Below, one piece after another: positions 30,331-40,609 of a stretch of 64,000 nucleotides of DNA; the first letter of the stretch is position 1, and every line of letters begins with the position of its first letter. This DNA comes from Chrysophaeum taylorii (lineage: Eukaryota > Sar > Pelagophyceae > Pelagomonadales > Pelagomonadaceae). A program made the translations under genes and the position numbers. The notes beneath the pieces were generated by a model, which saw nothing but the letters and a program-made list of their open reading frames with translations, searched no databases and had not been told where the DNA came from. Location: NCBI GenBank assembly GCA_029834535.1, contig JAQMWT010000130.1:79070-143069 (forward strand). The letters run 5' to 3'.

Positions 30331-32500
30331 ACAACGCCCTAACCACCATCGCCGTTCTTCTCAACAGCGCAACACTTCCAATGACTCCAAAAACACCCAA
30401 CAACACCAACCCAAACCCACCACCACTAACACTACCTTTTCTGCTCCTATGCCTACTCCCACCTTGACTGATTCTAGTTCCACTCCGCCGCTTTTCTTAA
30501 TACCACCACCTATTACACCCCCCTTCACCGCCGTAAACGGCCACACCCACCGTCTCACGTACACTTCCCGATTCTCCATCTTATCATCTTTGCACCTTTC
30601 TGCCAATCAAGATAATTCCAAGTCAGCGTGTGTACCGCCGAATGTCTGATGCAAGCACATCAACAACCCCATCCCACGGAAGCCCCTCGTTTTTGCTTTT
30701 AGCTCCCATTGCACAGGCGCCTCGTTCTGTATTTTCCGCTATTCGTTGCTCCACCCCTCGTTCTGCATTTTCCCCTCGTCGTTGCTCCTCTCCTCGTTCT
30801 GTCTTTTCACCTCGTCGTTGCTCACCTCCTCGTTGTCTTTTCACCTCGTCGTTGCTCCTCTCCTCGTTCTGTCTTTTCACCTCGTCGTTGCTCCCCTCCT
30901 CGTTCTGTATTTCGCCTATTCGTTGCTCCACTCCCCGTTGTGCATTTTCAGCTATTCGTTAATCCACTCCTCGTTGTGCTTGTCGGTTTTGGCAAAACCA
31001 GCGAATCACGTTCCATCGCGCATTTCACCTGCCACAACTAAGCTGTGCCTGTCAATTTTTCGCGTGCGCAGTTTTCGTGCTTCCTATGTGGTTGGATCGC
31101 TCATCTTCGGGATCCTGGACAGACGCTTCTTTGCTGTGTGATTTGTGGTTGTCCTTCACGCACTTTTTCGCCGCTTTTCTGACCTTTAAAATTCGGTTTT
31201 GTTATCGACGTGAATTCCGTGCTCAGCACCCGCGACGCTATCTGCAATGTTCTTACGTGCCACTGCGACGCTATCTGCAAGCTATCTGCAACGTTCTTAC
31301 GTGCCACAACTTTTTTTTGCCACTGTCGCCAACTTCTACCGCAGTCTATTCGAGTATGACGAACGAAGCTCGCCGCTTGCTCCTCCAACGTTGGCCCATA
31401 TGGCAACTTCGCGAATGCGAAAACGGGCCACTTTCTTATCTGTCACAGCAGGCTGGCATACAGCAGCCTGGTCTACCTGTGTTCGTTCCTTACACCGCTG
31501 GCGCGTCCGAAGTCTTCCATCTTCGCGTACAGGACGCGGTCGTGCCCATGGCAACTTGCTCGCGCCACGACAACCAAACACCCAACGTTCGCATCAACCC
31601 TGTTTACGCCTGTTTTTTTGCTTCAGTCGCCTCCGACCATCGTCATAACCTGGTCACCATACAACATATCTGCCCAAAGGCAACGTTCTCATCAGACGTC
31701 TGGTACACCGCCATCATATGTACCAGCCTGTGTTTCCGCTATCTTTGCCCCGCTGCGATCCTCGGTGGCAACAATCGTCTAACGTACGTCATCCCAGGCA
31801 CTTTTGTCGCTATTGTTCTTCAGACCTCGATTTTGCTGACAGTTTCACTTACCCGATTTCCTGCAATGTCAACCACCGAAGGCACTTCAACGTTGTTCTG
31901 ACTTTCTCGAATCACGCTTCCAAGCTCTCGTCTATTGTTGCCCCATTGTCACCTGTTCCTGCTGTTGCCCGATTGTCACCTGTTCTTCTTCCGCTGTTAC
32001 CCCCTTGTCCGCTGTTGCCCCCTTGCCCCTTGTTTGATGAGAATGCGCCGGTTTCACTGGGAGTGATCACCCCATCACGTGAACCGACCATTCTACGAGC
32101 TCACAAACTCCGACGCACCAAAGAGAGAAAACAACAGAAAGTGCAAAAGAGCACCAAAGAGAGAAAACAACAGAAAGTGCAAAACAAAGTCGAGCAAACC
32201 AGAGCCGACAAAACCAAAGAGCCCAAAACCTCCTGAGGAAAGTGCAAAACAAAGTCGCGCCAAACGGAGCCGACCGCGCAAAGTCGACCAAAGCGCATTA
32301 CAACAACCAACAAACTTTCATACTGGCGTTTGTCAACAACGCAATGTCGATTCTGTTTCATCCTGTCACGATGTTCATTCTGTTTCCTCTGTCGCTTCTG
32401 TTTCCTCCTGTAACTCTTTGTATGTCTCTTCTGTTAGCTTTCGTTTGTTAGTTTATTATGTCTTCCTTCCCCTTTGTTTAGCTAACACCCTTGTTGATCC
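30331..32500 (+). pseudogene. Copia middle region, decayed, with minisatellites
   Basis: Protease and integrase are expected here, but no clear DSG or DDE motifs could be read. A Pro/Thr-rich stretch (30370-30560) is followed by about seven diverged 36-bp units of CTCGTTCTGTCTTTTCACCT type (30720-30985), a duplicated ACGTGCCAC segment near 31253-31310, and a tandem pair of AAAGAGAGAAAACAACAG units (32122-32190) in a Lys-rich frame. The original integrase appears to be largely replaced or unrecognisable. Confidence 0.4.
30720..30985 (+). repeat. 36-bp minisatellite in copia interior
   Basis: About seven imperfect units with the core TCGTCGTTGCTC and CTCGTTCTGT. Unit length of 36 keeps all three frames open, so long low-complexity frames appear on both strands here. 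Confidence 0.75.
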
Positions 32501-32535
32501 CCATGCACACGTTTATTACTCTGCTTCCGAAGAAA

Positions 32536-34456
32536 TGTCTCAGTATTCAGACCTTGACGAAACTACTATTACTTCCACCCATTTACGTAGAGCTTTAGCT
32601 CAGACCAATCCTGAGCGTCCTGGCTGGTTGCAAGCCATCGCCAAAGAGTATCGCTCCCTTGGTCAGCTTGGTTGCTGGGATGTTGTTCGCCTTCCTTCGA
32701 CTTTTTCTGGCAACATTTGTACCCTCAAGTGGATCCTCCGCACGAACTATGACTCTGGCCGCTTCAAATCGTACAAGGCTCGCCTCGTTGTCCGCGGTTA
32801 CACGCGGGTTCACGGCATTGCTTACCACGACACGTGCCGTCCTGTAGATGTCATCTCTGCTTTCATACAAGCCCCTGTCTGGCGTTGCTGTTCACGACTG
32901 GGATTTGCATAAGTTGGATGTCAACTCCGCTTTTATTCAAGCTGGGCCGGTCACGTCGCCCGCATGCCCTTCTCCCGACTCCCTCGCAAGATGCTCTCGT
33001 CTTGGGTCCGCTCCAAGCGCCCACCGGGGCTCCGCAGATGACGTACGGGAGGTCGCTCGCCAAGGCACTCCGGAAATGCGACATCCCCTTCAACTCGTGG
33101 CACGACCTCGCACAAGACCGCGCGCAGTGGCGGTCCGCCATCCATGCAATTTCTTCCCAAGCTTCTACCCCAACTGTGTGATTTTTTGCTCTGTGATCCT
33201 GGACCGGCTACTACCGGCCCAGCCTGGCTCCCATGCCCGGGAGAGGTCCGAAGTTAGTTAGTTAGTTATTGACGAAGACATCTATGTCTGGCCACCCGAA
33301 GGCTATGCTCCTCGCCAACCCACCGATGGTTCCAAAATCGTTTACAAGCTCCGTCGCTCTTGGTATGGTTGCAAACAAGCTTGTCGTAATTGGTGGCTTT
33401 ATTTGGCACGCTTTCTCGTCAATGACTGTGGCTTCGTCCGCGGATCTGGTGACATTTGCAGTTGCAAGCTCGTGCTTAATTCTACCGTTGTCCTACGTCT
33501 CGTTCTTGTCGTTGATGATCTTCTTGTGGCGCACCCTCGTCCTTGCCTTGGTCATTACCAAGCCTTCTTCCTCCGTTTCCGAACCTTCACTGATGTCAAC
33601 GAGCTTGATCTGACCACTTACGTTGGTCTCCGCATTACGCGTGATCGCGCACAACCAGACTTGACTCCCGCTCCCAAAGTTCTTCCTCTTTCTGCGGCTG
33701 ATTGTCCTGCTCCTGGTTCTCCAGATCACGTCTTCATGGCACGCATCCCTTTTCGTCGTCTTGTTGGCTGTGTCCTATTTATCTCCATCATGACTCGCCC
33801 TGATATCACTTGGTCCATCAGGACTCGCCCTGATATCACTTGGTCCGTCAATCAGTGTGCGCGTTTTTCCCACAATCCTGGTAAACCCCACTGGCACGAT
33901 TGGCACGCTTTATCTCCCACTCTGCGTTATCTCAATGGCTCTCACGATCTTGCCCTTGTTCTTGGTCGCGATTCTACCCTTCGTCTCTGTGGTTATTCCG
34001 ACTCCAGCTGGGCCGACGACCCTGATGACCGCCACTCCACAACTGTTTCTTTGTTTTCTCCTTGCTGGCTCTATGATCGCCTACTGCTCCCGCTCGCAGT
34101 ACTTACTTGCTCGCTCTTCTTTTGAAGCTGAATTGCTCGCTCTTTACGCCGCTACTGCTGAGCTCTCTTGGCTTCTCAAACTTTTTGATGACTTTGATCT
34201 CCCTCGTCACACGGTCCCAATGTATGTCGATAATAGCACCACCGTCACCCAAGTCCGTCTCCAATGTCTCACACGGCGCACCCGCCATCTTGACATTTGC
34301 TTTTACAGCACCGCCGAATATCATCGCAACCACATCATTAATCTCCAACACATTACTCGTCTTGACACCCTTAGCGATATTTTCACCCGCCGTACGGAAG
34401 CTCCTTCCTTCCTCCGGCTTCGTGCTCGTTACCTCACTTCGCGATCTTCGCCCTGA
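32536..34456 (+). pseudogene. Copia reverse transcriptase and RNase H
   Basis: RT reads PGWLQAIAKEYRSL, KWILRTNYDSGRFKSYKARL and VRGYTRVHGIAYHDT, then after a frameshift near 32845 VAVHDWDLHKLDVNSAFIQA. A LINE tail interrupts it (32942-33268), after which it continues DIYVWPPEGYAPRQP, RSWYGCKQACRNWW, VLRLVLVVDDLLVAH (the catalytic DD) and ARIPFRRLVGCVLFI. RNase H follows: LRLCGYSDSSWADD, SSFEAELLALYAATAE and VPMYVDNSTTV. Family assignment is clear from the YVWPPEG and VDDLL motifs. Frameshifts near 32845 and 34040 and the insertion inactivate it. Confidence 0.88.
32942..33268 (+). mobile_element. Non-LTR retrotransposon 3' end (copy 2) inside copia RT
   Basis: Begins right after the copia codons for AFIQA and ends with GTTA units before IDEDIYVWPPEG. 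Encodes the end of a LINE protein: GHVARMPFSRLPRKML, then in another frame MTYGRSLAKALRKCDIPF and NSWHDLAQDRAQWRS, then a stop and 3' untranslated sequence ending GAGAGGTCCGAAGTTAGTTA. The nesting shows the LINE inserted after the copia ancestor formed. Confidence 0.82.
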
Positions 34457-34516
34457 TCTCTGTTGTCTCTTTCTGCCACAATGCCTTTCCTGGCGTCTTC
34501 CATCAAGCTTCTCTTC

Positions 34517-34619
34517 TGTGAGGATCTCACTTACCCCCTTTTTCCTTTTCTTTCTTTTCCAGCACCTGTGTGAGGACCTCACTTACCCCTTTTTCCTTTT
34601 CTTTCTTTTCCAGCACCTG
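34517..34619 (+). repeat. Tandem pair of ~52-bp units before the 3' LTR
   Basis: The segment TGTGAGGACCTCACTTACCC followed by a pyrimidine tract (CTTTTTCCTTTTCTTTCTTT) is repeated twice directly before the 3' LTR, which itself starts TGTGAGG. The units look like LTR-start duplicates fused to the pyrimidine tract. TGAGGACCTCA is an 11-base palindrome. Confidence 0.6.
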
Positions 34620-34715
34620 TGTGAGGAAGCTATGACACTTACCCCTGCACCACGTATCCAGTATCCCTACGTCATTCTCTTATCGCTAGTCTAACGCCTC
34701 ATTCCATTCGTAACA
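34620..34715 (+). repeat. Copia 3' LTR
   Basis: Identical to 29320-29415. Followed by the AGAAG target duplication. Confidence 0.9.
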
Positions 34716-35428
34716 AGAAGAACGGCAAAGAAAGGAGACAACACGGTGAGGAAGGTGAGAGGTTCATCAACGCAGCAGACTCGAGAAACAGACGTCGGCG
34801 AAGGACCAGAAGGACGAAGAATTGGAGAAAGCCCACGAGAGGGGGGAAAAGACACGGTCCCGATTAGATCCGAGTACGATGCCTCCTCACTAATCGGCAA
34901 AACAAGCTTTTCTGGGCGAGGCGGCCGCGTTGATGACTCATGTTGTCGCAAATTAGGCAGCAGCACACACGCTGCCTCGTGGGAATTGATCTTCGTGGCG
35001 CGTCGTCGGACTTACTACAAGGGCCTACATATCATTCTTACTTACTTCAGGGGCAGCAGCCTCCTAGCTCGAAGAGTCAGAATGTCGCAAATACGGACAA
35101 AGGAGCACGAGCTGGGCGTCGATCGATCGATCCGCGGGGACAAAGTGGCTTCCCACGTTACCCAACATGCGAGTCGTGTTGTGTCTAGGGGGCGGGCCAA
35201 TCAGCAAGCTGGCTTATACATAAAGCAGAGGCACGCCCAAGCATTATTGCAAAAGGAACCTCGGAATAGAGGATCGCAAATGATTTGACAAGAGAAGATT
35301 ATCAAACAGTCGCGAGTCATTCATTTATTCAAAAGACTGGGGCTAGGGCTTTGGCACCAAGCCTTTGGAGGGAAAAAAAAACACAACCCGTTTTAGCGAG
35401 GGTCATCCCGCTTTTATTAGTCGGACTT
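34716..35428. other. Spacer between copia and solo LTR
   Basis: Frames of about 180 codons on the plus strand (34746-35288) and 91 on the minus strand lack any domain. No repeats matched elsewhere in the window. Probably the original host or older transposon sequence into which both LTR elements inserted. Confidence 0.35.
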
Positions 35429-35766
35429 TGTGGCAGTAACGCCCATTCCCCCCACTTGCCTGACTTACCCTGATTGTTGCCCTGGTATTGACCTTGCAAT
35501 TATGGGGGGGGGTGTCATCTCGACACCTTCACCTGCGCTTCCACTGAAGAACCCAACGCGTACCAGGCATTTTTGTATTGCTTTCTTGCTGTCTCTTCTT
35601 GCTATTACCCTCATTTTTGATTGTCCGATTTTCGTGATGGCGTGTGAGGTATTACGCTGAGATCGGGCGTGTGGTGGTTTCACCCGCGGTTCGGGTTGGG
35701 AGAAAGGGTTGTTGAGGCCCCTGGTCCGGCCACAAGGGGCGGGTGTCTGAGAGAAAAACCACTACA
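35429..35766 (+). repeat. Solo LTR of the gypsy family
   Basis: 338 bp, begins TGTGGCAGTAACGCCC and ends AACCACTACA, matching the LTR of gypsy element 1 with small indels. Flanked by the 4-bp repeat ACTT (35425-35428 and 35767-35770), a candidate target duplication. No internal element sequence adjoins it, so it fits a solo LTR left by LTR-LTR recombination. Confidence 0.82.
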
Positions 35767-36199
35767 ACTTTTTTGCTTGAAAAGCCGCCGCCAAATCTCA
35801 ACAGGGGTTAGTGAAAGAATTCGTTGCCCGAAGGGTTAGGATTATTGTGTGGTTCTCACAAGCGAGAGCGCTGCCTGCCCAAGAAAGTCGTCGACCTCTT
35901 CGACAAAAAAATCGGCGACGATGGCATCGCGGCCGATCCGCAAGTGACGCAACTCAATTTGTGGCTGTGAGTTTTAGAAGAACGGATTTAGTGACATGAC
36001 CTAGTTTCGAGAAATTAATAATCGACCAAAAAGGTATTTGGGCGGGTCACTTTTAATTCCCCTCGGATCAGTCGCGTCGGGTTCCGCCGTTGGTGCCGCC
36101 GTGAGGATCAGATGGCTGTCCGGCGGCGGCCGTTGGCCGACCTCGACTTGCACGACCGAATGGATCGACTACTTACGGCAGGCCAGGAGAAGAGGCTGT
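35767..36199. other. Spacer with a short coding remnant
   Basis: At about 35876-35968 the plus strand reads LPKKVVDLFDKKIGDDGIAA then QVTQLNLWL and a stop, which looks like the C-terminus of a real protein. Source not recognised. Nothing else seen. Confidence 0.3.
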
Positions 36200-37480
36200 T
36201 GGATCTCTGCCCGCATGCGCGTTGGAGCAGGCCGTCGATGACGACGAGGAGTCCGAGGTCGATGACGACGAGTCGGAGATTCAACGAGGGTGCGCGCGGT
36301 CCACCTCCGCGCTAGCGACGCAGAGCAGCTGCAGCCAGCACTCGCGCGGAGAGCGTTGTTGTCCGTGGTGTGTTGCTCGTCGGCGGGTCGAAGACGATCT
36401 GGAAGGTCGGATCCGGTGCAGCGTAGATGCTCGACTGGAACCGAACCTCCAGGGGTAGGAAGCGGAGCTCGACGTCTTCTCTTCCGTCTCCGACGAGCGG
36501 GTCGTCTGCGTCGTCCGGCCCGCTCGGGCCCGCCGCACTCGAGGTGACCGCGTCCGCCCATACCTTCAGCCCATCACCGAGCAGTGCGCGTTGGCTTTGC
36601 GGTCGGTCGGCCAAGGAGAAAGCACGGTGCAAGCGGCCTACTCGCTACAACTACGCGCGGCTTCGAGCGTGCTTGTCACACGGCTCCGCCTTCGGTAACT
36701 ACGTAGTCTACCAGTCTTGCTTCTGCGCTACCTTCTTCGGCGTCCCGCAAGACTTTCTCACAACAGGAACCCACCACTACATCGTCCACGAACTGTGATG
36801 CCAGCCAGGGGGGATTCGCTTTGCGGTGGTGGCTGATGGCCCTTTGGGGTCGTTCTTCTTCGCAAGTCTTGATCATGCCGATGGCCGCTTCAATCTTCTC
36901 CGGGGGGGCGAGCTTCCAGCTTGTGGTATATGTTTCCTGCTCGACGCAGAGTCACGGCGGCGCTGTCCTCCTTTGGAAGCTTGAAGAGGCGGACCCAGCG
37001 GGCTGCCGCGGGAAGCAGGCTCGGTGCCGGCGGGGCCGTAGAGGCTCGCGTCGCCGATGCCGCGATATATACCCCGCACGGCGCATGACCTTCTTTTTTC
37101 GAGACCGAAATGCGCGAGATTATTTGTTCGCCGCCTTCCTGACAGAGGCCGACGCGAAGTTCGGTCGTCGGCCAATCCACCGGCGGGTCGGCGACAAACT
37201 CTCATCCGACACCTGGCCGTCGTCGTCGGCAAGGAAGATGAAGGTGCGAGAACTTGGTGATGTCGCCCACGGCCTCTTCGAAGAAGACCTCGCCCGTGGC
37301 CTCCCGTAGAGTTTTAATTCTGTCGTAGGAGTCGCGTACCGAGAGAACGCCTCGTTCAACATCCCGTGGTTGAAGAAGACGTCCTGGCGGTTGAAGGCCC
37401 CAGCCGTCTTTTGGGCAGTGATGTCGAACTTGGTGTCCACAACAACCCGGGATCATGAAGTGGATGAAGTGTGCGTCTGC
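36200..37480 (-). pseudogene. Decayed unidentified coding region
   Basis: Minus-strand pieces in changing frames look protein-like: VDTKFDITAQKTAGAFNRQD and FFNHGMLNEAFSRY (about 37440-37340), DSYDRIKTLREATGEVFFEE and AVGDITKFSHLHL (37335-37240), RISVSKKEGHAPCGVYIAAS (37110-37050), WVRLFKLPKEDSAAVTL (36990-36940), and further on LKVWADAVTSSAAG and LEVRFQSSIYAAPDPTFQIV (36580-36400). Together they suggest one gene of 300 or more residues with several frameshifts. I do not recognise the family. Confidence 0.35.
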
Positions 37481-38222
37481 AACTTTCTAGGTCAGCACCT
37501 GCTCCACGGCCACCAAAGCGCCGAAGTAATATATTGAGATTTGTTCGCGCCGGTGCAGTTATATCCAGCACCAGGATTTATTTATTAAACCCGGATGAAG
37601 GGATGCGGCGGCACGCAGGAGAAAGGACGTTCGCTGGGCCGCTCAACGGAGCTAGTCGCAAAAAAAACCCCTCTGAGCCGCCATCTGCACTCTCGGCACC
37701 CCTGTTAAAATAAATCCCCCACAAATAAATAGCGCGTCGGGGAACGATGGCGCGACCGTCTCGAGGTCGTAACTCGGGGTTTTGCCCGCCGCTCGAGCGC
37801 AAGAAGATGCGCCGAGCCTAGCCCGTCATGGCTGACGACAAAACTACTTCAACATGAATCCGTTGTTCTCAAACCCTCAGCGGCCACAAAATTTTGTATA
37901 ATAATAATACATACAGGCCTTGATAGAATTGGAGGGTGAGTAATGGGTTGTTCGAGCAGATGGTACCGGCGTCCGAAGGTACCGGAACAGGAATCTCCCC
38001 GCCGCCGCAACCCGCCCGAGGAGAAGGGACAATTTGCGCACGCTGGTCGTGTGGCTCGTGCACGAGTAATTCAGTCCAGTTCCGGTCGTCGTCGTCGCCG
38101 TCAAGACGGAATCGCCGACCCACTTCTCTTCCTTGCCCGTATTCTTAAAAATAGACTTCTTGTTGATGCTCGTTCTCTCGACGAACGGACGGGACGAAGG
38201 AGAGCGGTGGTGGTGCATCTGC
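37481..38222. other. Spacer downstream of the acyltransferase gene
   Basis: No supported gene. Several frames of 70-110 codons are open on both strands without domains. Confidence 0.35.
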
Positions 38223-39557
38223 TTAAACTTTCGAGGAGGCGGCGGCGGCGGCGGCTAGGTCAGTAGCGCCGTACTTGGAGGAAGGAGGAGGGGGAGCGAC
38301 GACGAGTTTCTTGCGGAGGTGGGCGGCGACGGGGACGGAGAAGCCGTAGTGGGCCGCGAAGGAGAGAAAGAAGAGGGTGCCCGGGAGGACGAGCTGGAAG
38401 GAGGGGGTGCCGTAGGGCCGCGACGCGAAGTAACGGGGGTTGGTGGTGCGGGCGATATGGTAGGATATGCCCACGAGACGAAAGACAACGGCCTGGAGAA
38501 TGTATTGGGCGTAAGATATGTTTCCGATCGTCGCGAGTCTGGCAAAAAAAGCGCTCAAAGGATCTTTGGTGCACAAACCAGAAACGATGAGGGCATGAAC
38601 GGGCATCAAGCCGCCGTTGTGGAGGAAGTAGAAGAGCCCCGTTTCGTATGGTTCGTGGCGGTTCTTCATTCCGGTCAATTCGCGAACGGACGTCGAACAA
38701 GCTAAAGTTACGAAAAAAAAGTAAGCCGGCGACGCCAAAAAGGAGGGCGCCTTCGCGTACAATCTCGCGAAGACCATTCCCGCCGCAAAAATATGGAGCG
38801 ACATGAGCGGATTGTAGCGGTAAAAGTCGTGGTGAACTCTCGAGGGCGGCAAGTTTCGTATTTTCATATCCAAAGCGGCCGTCCACGACGTCATCCACAG
38901 ACCGCAAAAAACAACCCACAACAAGTTGTCGGGGATTTTGCGCAGCACCCGATACAACGGTTTGAAGAGAATCCAGTAGAAGGCGAGAGCACTCATGAAC
39001 CACGCAGGAACATTCCAGTGAAACAATCCGGTGTCGAATTCTCGCGAAAACAATTTTTGTTCGACCGAAGAAGCGCACACCATCTGCGGCCACCACGCCT
39101 GGAGGAGGCCAACGTGGAGTCCGAGGTTGATCCAATCCGCTCTCGTCGCGTAATACAAATCCGGCAGCCGGTTAAAAACCATAATGACCAACGATAGAAA
39201 GTACAACGGATACGTCGTCGTCAGACGCTCGGCGAGAAACAACCAAGTCGGCTTGAGTTCGTCGGGCTTGGCCGACTTCAGTCGCGCGACGGCGAGCACA
39301 AATCCGCTCAGGAAAAAAAAGTACTGAGTCCACATCGTTCCCCAGGAGAAAACCCGCAAAACGAGCCGTTCATCTCCATCGGACAACTTCACCCCCGCCG
39401 TCTGAGGCTGAGGGTCGCCCACGTTCAACTGACCGTAAAAGTGGTACGCGACGATCCAGCAGCTCGCGACATATCGCGAAAACACAAGCCCATCGAACCG
39501 CGGCGCCTTGGTGGGGGTGGTGCTAGTCGTCGTCGTCGTCGTCGTCGCCGCGCTCAT
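38223..39557 (-). CDS. Acyltransferase-3 family membrane protein
   Basis: 444 aa multi-pass protein of the acyltransferase-3 (OafA/YrhL, NRF-6-like) family, which moves acyl groups, commonly acetyl, onto sugars or other acceptors across a membrane. The first helix has FDGLVFSRYVASCWIVAYHF with the conserved His at 39, followed by YFFFLSGFVLA (the F-x-L-SGF motif) and WNVPAWFMSALAFYWILF, both characteristic. About ten hydrophobic segments run to AAHYGFSVPVAAHLRKK. The N-terminus is a short Thr run and the C-terminus an Ala/Ser tail. Length is normal for the family. No neighbouring gene suggests the acceptor. Confidence 0.88.
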   Translation of the reverse strand: MSAATTTTTTTSTTPTKAPRFDGLVFSRYVASCWIVAYHFYGQLNVGDPQPQTAGVKLSDGDERLVLRVFSWGTMWTQYFFFLSGFVLAVARLKSAKPDELKPTWLFLAERLTTTYPLYFLSLVIMVFNRLPDLYYATRADWINLGLHVGLLQAWWPQMVCASSVEQKLFSREFDTGLFHWNVPAWFMSALAFYWILFKPLYRVLRKIPDNLLWVVFCGLWMTSWTAALDMKIRNLPPSRVHHDFYRYNPLMSLHIFAAGMVFARLYAKAPSFLASPAYFFFVTLACSTSVRELTGMKNRHEPYETGLFYFLHNGGLMPVHALIVSGLCTKDPLSAFFARLATIGNISYAQYILQAVVFRLVGISYHIARTTNPRYFASRPYGTPSFQLVLPGTLFFLSFAAHYGFSVPVAAHLRKKLVVAPPPPSSKYGATDLAAAAAASSKV

Positions 39558-39695
39558 GACACTACTATGACGTCAAAGAAATGAAGCGCGACGCACCGCC
39601 TACGTACGCGTACTACGCTAACCCACAACTCTAGGGGGGGGACTTTTACTAAATTCCCAAAGGTCGACTCGACTCGACTCGATTTGAAGCGAGTC
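39558..39695. promoter_or_regulatory. Upstream region of the acyltransferase gene
   Basis: 138 bases between the ATG and the (TCGAC)n run at about 39663-39682. Contains ATGACGTCA-like TATGACGTCAAAG at 39566-39578, an exact TGACGTCA palindrome as bound by bZIP factors of the ATF/CREB type. Role inferred from position. Confidence 0.35.
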
Positions 39696-40290
39696 GTCAC
39701 TTCGACCGACGAGCCTTCGCGGCGGACGACCGGAAAAAGGCGGACGAGGCAGCGAAGCTCGTCTCGGAGACCAAGTCGAAGCTGTTTGCGACGGCGGCGA
39801 TCGCCGTCGTCGTTGCCGACCGCGGACTCATGCCGCGCCTAGTATCTCTAGCACCAAGACCGTGCGCGACCGCTCGCGACTGTCGCGAACGCCCTCTTCT
39901 CAACCCTTCGGGCCAGATCGGCACTGGAGATCGAGCCCGCGATCCCAAAGATCGAGCTCGGCTCCTTCGGCGGGGCGCCGGCTTGTGTGGCACTCTGTAA
40001 CATAGCCTTCGACCTCATCGAGGGCTCCCAGCTCGCGCTACGATCTCTCTACGCGGCGAGCCCGACGGCCATCGCGGCTAGGTGGTGTGTGCGAGGAGGA
40101 CGCGACTCCCTGACGCCCCCTTCCAAGCGGCCGCATCGAGCCCTTGTTCAACGCGCTCGAGCGGCGGACGATGCGGTCCGTTCTCGCCGTGCCCGCGAAA
40201 TCGAGGCATGGAGGCTATCGGCATCGACGTCAACGCGGGCGAGCACGACCGGCCGTGCTGTCCCCATATAGTCTGGTAAAGTTCCGACTT
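39696..40290 (+). pseudogene. Coding remnant, unidentified
   Basis: Plus-strand pieces: RRAFAADDRKKADEAAKLVS and ETKSKLFATAAIAVVVADRG (39705-39830), then in another frame LEIEPAIPKIELGSFGGAPA and CNIAFDLIEGSQLALRSLYA (39925-40060). These look like parts of one protein with frameshifts. GACTTTTACTAAA occurs at both edges (39640-39652 and 40287-40299), a possible insertion footprint. Family unknown. Confidence 0.3.
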
Positions 40291-40506
40291 TTACTAAAAT
40301 CTACCAGTCACCGCAGTCGTTCGTTGACCTGCAGCAGCGAACTGCGTCCTGAGGGTGTCGGGGGGCCGGGGCCGGACTTTGAGTTGTCGGCGGGACCGAT
40401 TCTCGCTTTATTTCTTGGGGGGGGGGGGTGTTGTAGTAAAACGACGAAAGTCCCCCCCAAACAGGTTTTTTTTTTACAAGTAGACGGTCGGACGGCCGCC
40501 CCCGTT

Positions 40507-40609
40507 ATTCGATTTCGTGGTTGTTAATGGAACTCGGTTCCATCAACAACAGGATTATTCGATTCGTGGTGGTTGTTGTTAATGGAACTCGGTTCCATCA
40601 ACAACAGGA
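40507..40609. repeat. Tandem duplicated hairpin
   Basis: A ~50-bp unit (ATTCGATTTCGTGG ... CAACAACAGG) is present twice in a row. Each unit holds an imperfect palindrome: GTTGTTAATGGAAC against GTTCCATCAACAAC, separated by a 3-base loop, with one mismatch. Could be a remnant of a foldback element. Confidence 0.7.

Larger units (their letters stand above)
29320..34715 (+). mobile_element. Ty1/copia retrotransposon with identical LTRs
   Basis: Bounded by two identical 96-bp LTRs (29320-29415 and 34620-34715; TGTGAGGAAG...TTCGTAACA) and a perfect 5-bp target duplication AGAAG (29315-29319 and 34716-34720). TGGTACCAGG directly after the 5' LTR resembles an initiator-Met tRNA primer-binding site. 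Gag-like sequence comes first, RT and RNase H last, as in copia. The sense strand before the 3' LTR is pyrimidine-rich rather than purine-rich. Frameshifts, a LINE insertion and minisatellites make it defective. Confidence 0.9.

Noticed and set aside
30623-31041. Several ~100-codon low-complexity frames
   Set aside because: They arise from the 36-bp minisatellite inside the copia element and have no independent support.
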